Of a DNA stretch of 64,000 bases, positions 21,113 through 30,870 are shown piece by piece. The notes under the pieces were generated by a model, which was given only the letters and a program-made list of their open reading frames with translations, ran no database searches and was not told the origin of the DNA. The position numbers and the translations under genes are program-made. The stretch's first letter is position 1; every line of letters begins with the position of its first letter. The stretch is from Henckelia pumila (taxonomy: Eukaryota; Streptophyta; Magnoliopsida; Lamiales; Gesneriaceae): NCBI RefSeq assembly GCF_033568475.1, contig NC_133123.1:159603753-159667752 (forward strand). The letters are read 5' to 3'.

Positions 21113-23878
21113 TCATCTTTTGAACCAACTGGCTCCTCCTGACCTATCGCCTTCTCTTCTTCTTCTGTCGGCTTCTTCTTTTCTTCTGGACTCTTCTTCA
21201 CGTCTTCTTGCCTCTGCTGCTCTACGTTGCTCTTCTTCCCCCTTTTTGGCATCACCTTGGTTGAGCCGAAGGATGACTTCAGTGAGTTGAGTGCCAAGGC
21301 AGGCTTGCATAGTGTCTATTTTTGCATCGATTTGAGCAAGTAGAGTGGCTTGCATAGTGTCCATCCGATCATTCAACTGCTTATGAAGGCGATTTTCGGA
21401 TCGGATAACTTGTTCGGAGACGGTAGAGAGCGTGTTGATTTGAGTGCGATGATGATTAGTGATCTCTGTGGACAGACGAGCGAGGTCTCGAGACACGGTC
21501 TCGAAATGCCGAATCATCGTCTGGCGTGAATTATCGACCGATAAGGATGAGTTTGTTATGTCTTGAGAGAAGGACCTAACCGTTTGCATGAGCTCATGAA
21601 GCCGATTTATCAAGGTATGATCTAGAGCTGCGGCCATGGCTTCAATTAAAGAATCATCAGTCTGAATCATTTGCCCTTCTGAGTCATTTCTTGGTGAAAC
21701 AGGGCTAGACTCACGATGATGTGGTGCGGGTGAACTTGCTGGAGAGCTACCCGATGGACCTTCCAATAATGGTACAGTTGGAGATGTAATAGTTTCGACT
21801 GCAGCCAATATGGTTGGTGGAGTACCAGGATCAGCACTTGGTTCATCCATAATGAGATCTTCCATAAACTTTTCAGTAGATGGAGACGGTTGAAGTGCTG
21901 GATCAGCATCAGTCACTTGCTGTTCTGGAGATGCAGGTGATACAATAGTGCTTGATATCTCCGTTGGGGGCACTGTTGCTTCACTACTGCAAGGAGCCTC
22001 TGTCACAGAGGTGACAGGTATCTCTTGTGCAACCACTTCTAAAACATCTTGTGAATGACCGGGAGAAGTGTGAGCGGTCGTCACGGGAGAGGAGCGAGCA
22101 ATCACAACTGCTTCCGGTTGAGTAACTGCTTGGACTGCGGTTGAGGAGGGGTCGACCGATGAAGATGCTGCTACACTCGATCTTAGAGCATATGATTGAA
22201 AGAGGTCAGCAGTGATGAGATCGGTCAGAATCCCATCTGAAGAAGGAAGAGCATAGACGTCTTCTTCACCCTGATCTTGAGTGAGAAAGGTTTTCATCAT
22301 CACTTGTGCTTCCAGCACATAAGCTTGCAAACAGGCTGCTGAAGCTGGTGTTTTGACATTGTTGAGAGCTTGGAAGTGCTGAAGTAGTTGAGTGATTTGA
22401 CGTAGACTATCCTGTAGTCCAGTCAAAATCACAAAGTCATCGGCAGCGGTAGGACTCTTGGATTTGAAATTCTTGACACGCTCATTAATTAGCAGTGATA
22501 GCAGGCTTCCTCGAAGCTTCAAGTCTATGAGATGTCTTCTTCCCAGAGCCTCCACGATGTCTTCAGTATCAGCAAATAGAAGCATCTTCTGCTCAATGAC
22601 GTTTAGAGATTTCCATTTAGGAAATATTTGAGCGAGTGTCAAGTGAGTGCGGGAGTGATGCCATCTGTCAAAACGTTGTAGATGACGCTTGACAGTACGG
22701 AGTACGTGAGAGATGATCATATTGAGTTCTATCGTAGCTGCTGGTTGAGCCTTGGGTGTGTAGATCATCACACCTTTCCCTTTGTCTTTGGGATCAGCTA
22801 GAGTGACCTCAGGAGCTGATGAGGCACCTTCCCGGATTATCACACCTTTTGTAGGACGAGGAGCAGTAGAAGCAACAACGGTAGTAGTCTCGACCGTTGG
22901 CAGGGTAGGAGCAAGTCCAGAAAGAGACTTTAGCTTCTTGTGCTGCCTCTTCTTCTCGCCTGCAGGCGTGGATGACACAGCTGCTTTGGAGACCGAAGGG
23001 GATGACCTGCTGAAAGCTTGAATCAGTGGAACATTCTCACGTGATTCATCTTCAGAGTCAGATTCGATGATCAGTTGACGCTTGGCAGACTTTTTGGTAT
23101 GGACTGGTTTGGCCACGACCGAAACCGTTGAAAGCGGTTGAGGGATAGCAATAACCTTTGCGGTTGAGGGCAAGGTGTCGACCGCAGTCTCTTTCTTGTT
23201 CAGGAATTTGAGAATCGTAGACTTGTTGAGCCATTTGGTGGGATGCAGAGGCTCAGTCTTGGAAAAGTCCACTCCAAGGACGCCCAAGATGTGGCAGATT
23301 TGCAAAGCAAATCCCTCGGATTGCCCTTTGCCCCTGATCATTTCACATAGAATATTGAACAGAATGTCTGACCAGTTTATGTTGATCTTGGAGGCAATAC
23401 AAGCCATGTATTGAAATTTCTCCAGCGTCACCTTGTCGTAAGATCCAGCCTTGGCCAGAAGATTCTTGGCCACGATATTAGTCAGTAGCCTGAATGGAGC
23501 TTTGAGAGATGTCTTCTGGGCCGGCAGTTTGATCGGAGCATCAGTAGTTGAGAACTCCTTCAACCAATAAGAGCAGTTACCATCTGGAAGATCCGTGCAT
23601 TTTGTCAAACCCCTGGAGGGCAGATCAAATGTGCTGGCGAAGAACTTCTGATTGAAGGAGTAGACCTCTGTCTTGATCAAGCATTTGATAGTCCCATGCT
23701 CGATTTGAGCGGTTGCGAAGAACTCCTTCAAAACAGGCAAATCGCAGATGGCGCTGCATTCCAGAAATTTCTTCAGTCCAGAGGCTTCAAGCATGGTGAA
23801 GACCTCAGTTATTCCTGCGTTGTTTGCCTTAACAACGGAATCAAAGTTGATGGCGAGGCAAGTCTTCTGGATCGACAT
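21113..23878 (-). CDS. Accessory (env-position) frame of the copia element
   Basis: About 921 residues from the ATG at 23878, downstream of pol and upstream of the 3' LTR. The frame is open further upstream to 24112, so the start is a choice based on where the conserved part begins (MSIQKTCLAINFDSVV). Residues 1-300 resemble plant transposon-associated domains (VYSFNQKFFASTFDLPSRGL; ASKININWSDILFNILCEMI). The middle is Ser/Thr/Pro-rich and low in complexity. The last 230 residues are coiled-coil-like (SVSRDLARLSTEI; RLHKQLNDRMDTMQ) and end in a Glu/Arg/Lys-rich tail. I see no convincing signal peptide or membrane anchor within the chosen start. SIRE-type elements carry a frame here that has been called env-like; its function is unknown. 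Confidence 0.75.
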   Translation of the reverse strand: MSIQKTCLAINFDSVVKANNAGITEVFTMLEASGLKKFLECSAICDLPVLKEFFATAQIEHGTIKCLIKTEVYSFNQKFFASTFDLPSRGLTKCTDLPDGNCSYWLKEFSTTDAPIKLPAQKTSLKAPFRLLTNIVAKNLLAKAGSYDKVTLEKFQYMACIASKININWSDILFNILCEMIRGKGQSEGFALQICHILGVLGVDFSKTEPLHPTKWLNKSTILKFLNKKETAVDTLPSTAKVIAIPQPLSTVSVVAKPVHTKKSAKRQLIIESDSEDESRENVPLIQAFSRSSPSVSKAAVSSTPAGEKKRQHKKLKSLSGLAPTLPTVETTTVVASTAPRPTKGVIIREGASSAPEVTLADPKDKGKGVMIYTPKAQPAATIELNMIISHVLRTVKRHLQRFDRWHHSRTHLTLAQIFPKWKSLNVIEQKMLLFADTEDIVEALGRRHLIDLKLRGSLLSLLINERVKNFKSKSPTAADDFVILTGLQDSLRQITQLLQHFQALNNVKTPASAACLQAYVLEAQVMMKTFLTQDQGEEDVYALPSSDGILTDLITADLFQSYALRSSVAASSSVDPSSTAVQAVTQPEAVVIARSSPVTTAHTSPGHSQDVLEVVAQEIPVTSVTEAPCSSEATVPPTEISSTIVSPASPEQQVTDADPALQPSPSTEKFMEDLIMDEPSADPGTPPTILAAVETITSPTVPLLEGPSGSSPASSPAPHHRESSPVSPRNDSEGQMIQTDDSLIEAMAAALDHTLINRLHELMQTVRSFSQDITNSSLSVDNSRQTMIRHFETVSRDLARLSTEITNHHRTQINTLSTVSEQVIRSENRLHKQLNDRMDTMQATLLAQIDAKIDTMQACLGTQLTEVILRLNQGDAKKGEEEQRRAAEARRREEESRRKEEADRRRREGDRSGGASWFKR

Positions 23879-24242
23879 GATATCTATAGATAAGAACTCG
23901 AGCAAAGAGTAAGCAAAAGCTTGAGAGTAATTCGATGGAGCGTTTAATACAATATGAAAGTTTTTAGCAAAGGTGAAAGATTGATATACGAGTGTAAAGA
24001 AGTATATATAGGAACCTATGGGCCATAGGGTGATGTCATGAAAAGTATTTTTGAAATTCAAAAAGTTTTGAAGAGCATAATCACGGCGCCCAATTAATGT
24101 CATTTGGTTCAAAGCACCAAGCTGCTAGTACGAAGCCTGTCAGAGACTAGTTAAAGGCGGATGATATGCCAATATTAATGGCAACGTAACAGCTAATCTA
24201 TTAATGTCATATTGACAATCATTCCCCCTAAACACATGCATA

Positions 24243-27200
24243 CTAACTTAAATCTACTAAGCCAAGAATATTTCGAAAATATGAAAACTTAGCGTCCGGT
24301 AGAGGCTTGGTGAATATGTCTGCTGCTTGCTGATCGGTAGAGATGTATTCCAGCCTAATTTCCTTCTTTAAGACATGATCTCGGATAAAGTGATGCCTGA
24401 CATCAATGTGCTTTGTCCGAGAGTGCATCACTGGATTGTGAGTGATGGCTATGGCACTTGTATTGTCACAGTAGATTGGAGCTTCACTCGACCGAATCCC
24501 ATAATCATTAAGCTGCTGTTGAATCCAGAGTATTTGAGCACAACAGCTGCCAGCAGCAAGGTATTCTGCTTCGGCGGTCGAGGTAGCAATTGATGTCTGC
24601 TTCTTACTTGACCACGAAATTAGTCTATCTCCAAGGAATTGACATGTGCCACTTGTACTTTTGCGATCAATTCTACAACCTGCATAATCTGCATCTGAAT
24701 AGCCAATAAGATTAAGATTTGAATCTTTGGGATACCAAAGACCCACATTAGTAGTTCCTTTAATATATTTAAGTATTCGTTTGGTAGCAATGAAATGAGA
24801 TTGCTTAGGTGCGGCTTGAAATCTAGCACATAAACAAACTGAATACATGATATCCGGTCGACTGGCAGTCAAATAGAGCAGTGAACCAATAAGGCCTCGA
24901 TACATGGTTACCTCAACCGGAATTCCCCCTTCATCTTTATCAAGCTTAATTGATGTACTCATGGGGGTAGATACAGTTGAGCATTGTTCCATTCCAAACT
25001 TCTTTACCAATTCCTTGGCATACTTGGACTGATTGATGAATATTCCAGTTTCAAGTTGCTTTACTTGAAGTCCAAGAAAGAAGTTTAGCTCGCCCATCAT
25101 GCTCATTTCAAACTTCTCCTTCATCAGTTTAGAGAACTTTGAGCACAACTTGGGGTTAGTTGACCCAAATATAATGTCATCAACATAAATTTGTACTAGT
25201 AACACATGATCACCTTTTACAAATTTAAACAGGGTCTTATCGACCGTTCCAATTTGGAAATCATGTTCCAGTAAAAATTTTAGCAAAGTGTCATACCAAG
25301 CACGCGGTGCTTGTTTTAATCCATAGAGAGCTTTGTCAAGTTTATAGATATATTGAGGATGAGTAGGATTGACAAAACCTGGTGGTTGTTCAACGTACAC
25401 CTCTTCTTGAAGTAGACCATTGAGGAATGCAGACTTCACATCCATTTGATAAACTTTAAAATTCTTGAAGGCTGCATAAGCAAGAAAGATGCGGATTGCT
25501 TCTAGTCTTGCAACTGGCGCGAAAGATTCCTCAAAGTCTATGCCTTCTTCTTGTCTGAATCCTTGAGCAACAAGTCGAGCTTTGTTACGCACAACAGTGC
25601 CATGTTCATCGAGCTTGTTACGAAACACCCATCTAGTTCCAATCACATTTTGATTTTTCGGTCGAGGAACTAGATGCCAAACATTGTTGCGGGTGAATTG
25701 ATTCAACTCTTCTTGCATAGCTTCAATCCAGCTGGCATCTGATAGAGCTTCATCTATTTTCTTGGGCTCTACCTGAGATATGAAAGCGGCATGCAAGAAT
25801 TCATTAATCATTTGACCACGTGTTTTTCGAGGAGCAGAAGGGTCACCTATGACCAACCCAGGTGGATGATCTTTGTTCCACCTAAAATAATTCCCTAAAG
25901 GGTTGTCATCAATTGGTTGATGAACGTCCTCGTTTACTGGATCATCATTGGCTGGAGGATTGTTATCAACCGGTGGATCCACTTCTGGCCTTGTTTGATC
26001 ACACCCGGTAGAGGGAACTGGATCATCCTTCTTTGGAGGATATAGATCACTGTCACTCTCTTCCTGTAGATTTGTGTTTTCCAGTCTGTGACTCAGATCA
26101 TTTATGCTCCCTTGAGTTTGTTCTGTACATAGAGTAGATTCATCAAAAACAACATGAATGGTTTCCTCGACCGTTAGTGATCTTTGATTGAACACTCGAT
26201 AAGCTCTGCTAACGGCTGAGTAACCAATAAAAGTTCCTTCGTCTGCTTTGGCATCGAAGGCTGTCAAATGGTTTTTGCCATTGTTGTGGATAAAGCATTT
26301 GCACCCAAAAATTTTGAAATAAGAAATGTCAGGTTTTGTGCCATTCCAGATCTCATATGGAGTTTTGTTAAATCGTTTATTAATCATAGATCTGTTTTGA
26401 GTATAGCAAGCTGTGTTAACTGCTTCTGCCCAAAGTCTTTGAGAAACATTTGAATCAGCAATCATAGTTCTGGCTGCTTCTTTTAAAGTACGGTTCCTTC
26501 TTTCAGCCACCCCATTTTGCTGTGGGGATCTAGCAGCTGACAACTCATGCTTGATTCCCTGATCATCTAGATAAGTCATAAGAGTGGTGTTTAAAAATTC
26601 AGTCCCTCTATCACTCCTGATTCTATCTATCACAGTAGATTGTTCATTTTGCAAGCGTTTAAAAAGCTTAATCAGGTGAGGTGCAGTTTGATCTTTTGAA
26701 GAGAGAAAGATGACCCAAGTAAATCGAGAAAAGTCATCTATAACAACAAGAGCATATCTCATTCCCCCTATGCTTCTTACTGGTATAGGACCAAATAGGT
26801 CCATGTGAAGTAAGTCTAAACATTTGGAAGAAGACATACACCCTTTATTTTTAAAATTTGCTCTCACCTGCTTTCCTAGTTGACAAGCAGGACAAACTTT
26901 GTCTTTTATAAAATCTCCTTCGGGCAGACCAGAAACCAAATCATGCTTTCTCAAGTTAAAAATGGACTTAAAATTTAGATGATTTAACCGCTTATGCCAC
27001 AACCAATGTTTATCATGATGAGCAGTAAGACAAGTGGGTGAAGAAATATGTGAGCAAGACCAGTTTACCTTGTAGGTGTTTAGGTCTCGTACACCGGTCA
27101 TAAGAGTCTCACCTTTGTCATTTTTTATGAGGCAAGTGTGTTTGTGAAACTCGACCGAATGATCATTGTCACATAGTTGACTAATACTTATCAAATTATA

Positions 27201-28568
27201 GCATAGTTTGTCAACAAGTAACACATCTTTAATAATGATGTTACCATGGATGATCTTACCCTTACCCACGGTTTTACCTTTGGAGTTGTCTCCAAAGCTG
27301 ATCTTTGGTCCTTTGCACAACACCACTTCTGTTAGAAGTTCTGGATTCCCTGTCATGTGTCGTGAGCAACCGCTATCTAAATACCAGGTAGTGTCCTTGA
27401 TAGAAGTGGTTTTCTCGCCCGTTTGGACTTTTAGTACCTCCTCAGCTTCTTCTTCGATGTCGGCCATAAGGCATTCCACTTTTTCATCATCGCTGTCATC
27501 TGAAGAGCTTCCGGTATTGGAGTTGTCAGAGTCAGACTCAGCCCACTTGCTTTTGCTTTCATCTGCTACTAGAACCCTTTGGTCTTTTCCTTTTCTAAAC
27601 GTCCTTTTATCCTCCTTACCCCTTCTTCTTTCGGAGAATTGCTTCTGATCATTGTTCTTAGGCTTGGTGCAGTCTGCAATGAAATGGCCTGGCTTTCCAC
27701 AGTTAAAACAAGTAGGACCATCGTTTGTATGGTCCGATTTATGATAATTTTTAAATTTAGAATTGTTTTTACGCATAAATTTACCAAATTTCTTGACAAA
27801 GAGTGTCATGGCTTCATTGCTGATTTGCTCAGCTGATCTCTTTGGAGGTTCCTCGACCGGTGGACGTATCACGGTTGAGGTTAAGGCCTTGGTTGGTTGA
27901 GATGTGGATGGTTCATCTTCTGTTCTCATGTTGAGCTCGAACTCGTAGGCTTTGAGATCAGCAAAGAGATCATGCAGTTCAACCTTGCTCAAGTCTTTTG
28001 ACTCTCTCATGGCCACTGTCTTGATCTCCCATTCTTTGGGCAGAGCTCTCATAACCTTCACAGCAATTTCACGGTTAGTATAAGTTTTACCTAAAGCAGT
28101 AAGATCACAGATGATACTACTGAACCGTTCATCAAATTCAGCCATGGTTTCCCCTGGCTTCATTTTGGCGTTGTCATATTTTTGAATGGCCAGAGTGAGC
28201 TTGTTTTCCTTTGTCTGGTCATTCCCTTCACACAGCTGAGTGAGCTTCTCCCAAATCTCCTTTGCTGTGGAACATGACTTGATTTTGCTGAACATATTCT
28301 TGTCCAGTGTTTTGTATAGGATGTCCCGGGCCACATTGTCAAGATTGGCCTTCTTTTTGTCCTCAGTGGTCCACTCAGCTCTTGGTTTCTCAATCATTTG
28401 TCCTGCACCATCGGCTAGAGCTGGGTTGACCTTCATAATTTTGATAGGACCGTCTGTTATGACATATAGCATGTCATCATCCTGTGCTGCAAGATGTGCC
28501 TGCATGCGAATTTTCCAATCATCATACTCTTCTTTAGAAAACATAGGAATTCTGTTGAAAGAAGTCAT
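24243..28568 (-). CDS. Copia gag-pol polyprotein (fossil element, looks whole)
   Basis: A 1441-residue frame. In order: a UBN2-type Gag (1 to about 280), a CCHC knuckle [14 protein letters not shown] (about 286-299), protease [10 protein letters not shown] (about 397), a GAG-pre-integrase His/Cys region (HKRLNHLN...CPACQLGKQ), integrase core ([16 protein letters not shown] near 643; [14 protein letters not shown]), copia reverse transcriptase ([21 protein letters not shown] near 1127) and RNase H ([28 protein letters not shown]). Integrase before reverse transcriptase defines Ty1/copia. The frame is uninterrupted. The start lies 34 bp downstream of the PBS, a short leader. Confidence 0.97.
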   Translation of the reverse strand: MTSFNRIPMFSKEEYDDWKIRMQAHLAAQDDDMLYVITDGPIKIMKVNPALADGAGQMIEKPRAEWTTEDKKKANLDNVARDILYKTLDKNMFSKIKSCSTAKEIWEKLTQLCEGNDQTKENKLTLAIQKYDNAKMKPGETMAEFDERFSSIICDLTALGKTYTNREIAVKVMRALPKEWEIKTVAMRESKDLSKVELHDLFADLKAYEFELNMRTEDEPSTSQPTKALTSTVIRPPVEEPPKRSAEQISNEAMTLFVKKFGKFMRKNNSKFKNYHKSDHTNDGPTCFNCGKPGHFIADCTKPKNNDQKQFSERRRGKEDKRTFRKGKDQRVLVADESKSKWAESDSDNSNTGSSSDDSDDEKVECLMADIEEEAEEVLKVQTGEKTTSIKDTTWYLDSGCSRHMTGNPELLTEVVLCKGPKISFGDNSKGKTVGKGKIIHGNIIIKDVLLVDKLCYNLISISQLCDNDHSVEFHKHTCLIKNDKGETLMTGVRDLNTYKVNWSCSHISSPTCLTAHHDKHWLWHKRLNHLNFKSIFNLRKHDLVSGLPEGDFIKDKVCPACQLGKQVRANFKNKGCMSSSKCLDLLHMDLFGPIPVRSIGGMRYALVVIDDFSRFTWVIFLSSKDQTAPHLIKLFKRLQNEQSTVIDRIRSDRGTEFLNTTLMTYLDDQGIKHELSAARSPQQNGVAERRNRTLKEAARTMIADSNVSQRLWAEAVNTACYTQNRSMINKRFNKTPYEIWNGTKPDISYFKIFGCKCFIHNNGKNHLTAFDAKADEGTFIGYSAVSRAYRVFNQRSLTVEETIHVVFDESTLCTEQTQGSINDLSHRLENTNLQEESDSDLYPPKKDDPVPSTGCDQTRPEVDPPVDNNPPANDDPVNEDVHQPIDDNPLGNYFRWNKDHPPGLVIGDPSAPRKTRGQMINEFLHAAFISQVEPKKIDEALSDASWIEAMQEELNQFTRNNVWHLVPRPKNQNVIGTRWVFRNKLDEHGTVVRNKARLVAQGFRQEEGIDFEESFAPVARLEAIRIFLAYAAFKNFKVYQMDVKSAFLNGLLQEEVYVEQPPGFVNPTHPQYIYKLDKALYGLKQAPRAWYDTLLKFLLEHDFQIGTVDKTLFKFVKGDHVLLVQIYVDDIIFGSTNPKLCSKFSKLMKEKFEMSMMGELNFFLGLQVKQLETGIFINQSKYAKELVKKFGMEQCSTVSTPMSTSIKLDKDEGGIPVEVTMYRGLIGSLLYLTASRPDIMYSVCLCARFQAAPKQSHFIATKRILKYIKGTTNVGLWYPKDSNLNLIGYSDADYAGCRIDRKSTSGTCQFLGDRLISWSSKKQTSIATSTAEAEYLAAGSCCAQILWIQQQLNDYGIRSSEAPIYCDNTSAIAITHNPVMHSRTKHIDVRHHFIRDHVLKKEIRLEYISTDQQAADIFTKPLPDAKFSYFRNILGLVDLS

Positions 28569-28601
28569 GATTTGAAAACTTCAGATCAGCAGTTGAGAAA
28601 G

Positions 28602-28619
28602 GAACCCGCTCTGATACCA
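28602..28619 (-). other. Primer-binding site (initiator tRNA-Met)
   Basis: On the minus strand it reads TGGTATCAGAGCGGGTTC, two bases after the 5' LTR end. It is complementary to the 3' end of plant initiator tRNA-Met, the usual primer for this family. Confidence 0.93.
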
Positions 28620-28621
28620 CT

Positions 28622-29950
28622 TGTTGGGATCGGTTCAGAGGGTAGAGGGGGGGGGTGAATACACTCTGAAACTTTTCTTCTTCTTCTTTAAAATGATCAA
28701 GTGAGGTTTAGTTCACTTAATCAGTTTTCTCAACTTCTAAAACGTTTTGAACAACTTAAATAGTGCGGAAAAAGTTCAGAGGTTTTAGTGATGCAAAGTT
28801 TATAATGCAATGTATGAGCAGGATGTGAGATAAGTGGCAGTAAATGCTAAAGCACGATTTTATGGAAGTTCGAAGGCTTAATCCTTCTACGTCTCCCCTT
28901 CTTCCACTTAGGAAGGAATTCACTAGAAGACTTTGGTTATTACAACGTCTTGTAATACACCCACTTCAGACTTAGGACTTATCCAATGCCTAATCCGAAA
29001 CTCCTAGATTTACACAGATAAGATTCTCAGTTCTTATCAGACTGGTGGAAGCTTTCAGAGCAGCTTCAAGTCTCTTCAACACTGAGTATAGTTGAGTTGA
29101 GCTTCTCAGACTGCAGAGCGGTCGAGAGGCTTGAAAACCCTAGGATGATCCTTGACGATCAGATATGTGAACTGTAGGCGAGGGTTTATTTGAGCAGCAG
29201 ATGAATGATCTTGTAAGTGTGCTCAAGTATATCAGATGAGGACTTCTGATATTAGTCAAGTGATTGAAATTTTTCTGAGTTGCTTGTCTCTCTTCGTTGT
29301 CTCGTATCACTTCTTATTGTTGTTTGAGCAATCTTCCCTTTATATAGGTCAATCATCAACGTCTTTATTTTGAACGTTCTGATGCTGCATTGAATGCACA
29401 TTTAATGCTCATAAATGCATTGATGATTCTGCATGAGGATCGTACACTGCAGACAACTTCCAGGGTCCAAAACTGGAATAAACGGTCGAATGCTTTATCT
29501 GCAGTCATTCTGTGTTTTTGCCATTTTGGTACAACCTGTTGTCTTGATTTGCAGGAGTCAACAAATCTTCTGAAACGCCGGTTCTGCTTTTAATAAAAGA
29601 TCCTGCAAAGAACATCTTGTCACAGGTACTTGTCTCGAGATATCTAGATAGGCAGTTGGCATTCTACCGGTAGAGATATTTGTCCTCTGCTGGTTTGAAT
29701 AACCAGTCGATAAGCTTGTGACTTCAACCGGTCGAGAGATAAAGGCGGTTGACAAGCTTCCGGTAGATAGATTTATCCTCTGCTGGTTTTGATAGCCAGT
29801 TGATAGGCTTGTGACTTCAGCCGGTCGAGAGCAAAGGCGGTTGACAAGCTTTCGGTAGAAGTTGTAGTAGGTTCCTGAAATACAATGGTTGGCAGCACAT
29901 TCCTATACAATGAGTTGTTGTTTGTTATCACCAAAATATCGGATTCAACA
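28622..29950 (-). repeat. 5' LTR of the copia element
   Basis: 1329 bp, colinear with the LTR at 19615-20942 with the same ends, the same TATA box (29339-29348) and the same tandem repeat (from about 29667). Confidence 0.97.
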
Positions 29951-30001
29951 GTTAGTGTACCAAAACCCACATCGAAAAAGTTAATAGACCAAAACCAAAA
30001 C

Positions 30002-30870
30002 GGATAATAGCCAAAATAGTCCTGTAAGTTTGCTTGTTTTGTGATTTGGTCCTGTAAGTATTCAATTTTGGATTTTAGTCCTATAAATTTAGTTATATTT
30101 TGGTTTTTAGTCATTTTTCATTTAAGCAATATTTTTAATTTATAATCGAACCGATGATCAAATCGATCTAACCTAAAAAAAAACGGTCCAACTGGTTGGA
30201 ATGTTTTAACCAGATGGTCAAATCGGAAAATCGTTTATATAATATAATATAATTATTAATTAATAATATATTTTAAATTATAAAAACCTAAAAATTTTAT
30301 ATAAATAGAAATATATATATATATATATATATCGTATTTTGAAAACTAAATAGCTATATAAATATATTCAAAAAAATTATGAACTCTAATATTAACAAAT
30401 AATATTTTTAACGAAGAAAAAATTTCAAATAATCATGTATATATATAATAAAATATTAAATTAAGGTTTTAATATAAAAAAAACTAAATTTTTAAAAAAA
30501 ATTCGAAAAACCAATTTTTCGGTTCTTGACCAGTTCTATCGGTTCAACTGTTAAAACGGTTTTTGGAGTGTTTCAGATCAAATCAGTGACCGGTTTCAGA
30601 TCGAACCGGTTAAACCGGTCGGTACAGTCCGGTTTTGAAAATATAGCATTTAATTGTTGATACCACAATAGACACATCATCATTTCTCAATGTCACTCAA
30701 GAATTTTTAGCTGTCACGTCGATATTTTCTGATGTCACGTCAATACTCTATGAATAAAAGACTAAAAACCAATTATAACTTAACTTATAAGACCAAAACA
30801 CAAAATTAAATACTTACAGGACCAAAACACAAAATGAGCAAACTTACAGGACCATTTTGACTATATTCTC
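30002..30870. mobile_element. Mutator-type foldback element inserted in the outer foldback
   Basis: An 869 bp element with a duplication AAACCAAAAC (29992-30001 and 30871-30880). The long inverted repeats pair about 110 bp at each end, with repeated words such as GGTCCTGTAAGTTTGCT and GGTCCTGTAAGTATT. The core contains GAACCGGTTAAACCGGTC-type palindromes and (AT)n, with no coding capacity. It lies in the right arm of the foldback beginning at 19387, so it is younger than that element. Confidence 0.75.

Larger units (their letters stand above)
19610..29955 (-). mobile_element. Ty1/copia (SIRE-like) retrotransposon, looks whole, very young
   Basis: It is flanked by a 5-bp target duplication GTTAG (19610-19614, 29951-29955). 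In minus-strand order: 5' LTR (29950-28622), PBS (28619-28602), a gag-pol frame (28568-24243), an extra frame (23878-21113), a polypurine tract (20957-20943), and a 3' LTR (20942-19615). The LTRs read identical by eye except for one substitution and one length change in a G run. At the commonly used plant rate of 1.3e-8 substitutions per site per year this implies well under 0.1 million years. Gag-pol in one frame plus a long 3' accessory frame is the SIRE/Maximus layout. Confidence 0.95.

Noticed and set aside
21061-21297. Separate small Lys/Glu-rich protein
   Set aside because: It overlaps the C-terminal end of the copia accessory frame in another frame and reflects the same purine-rich sequence.
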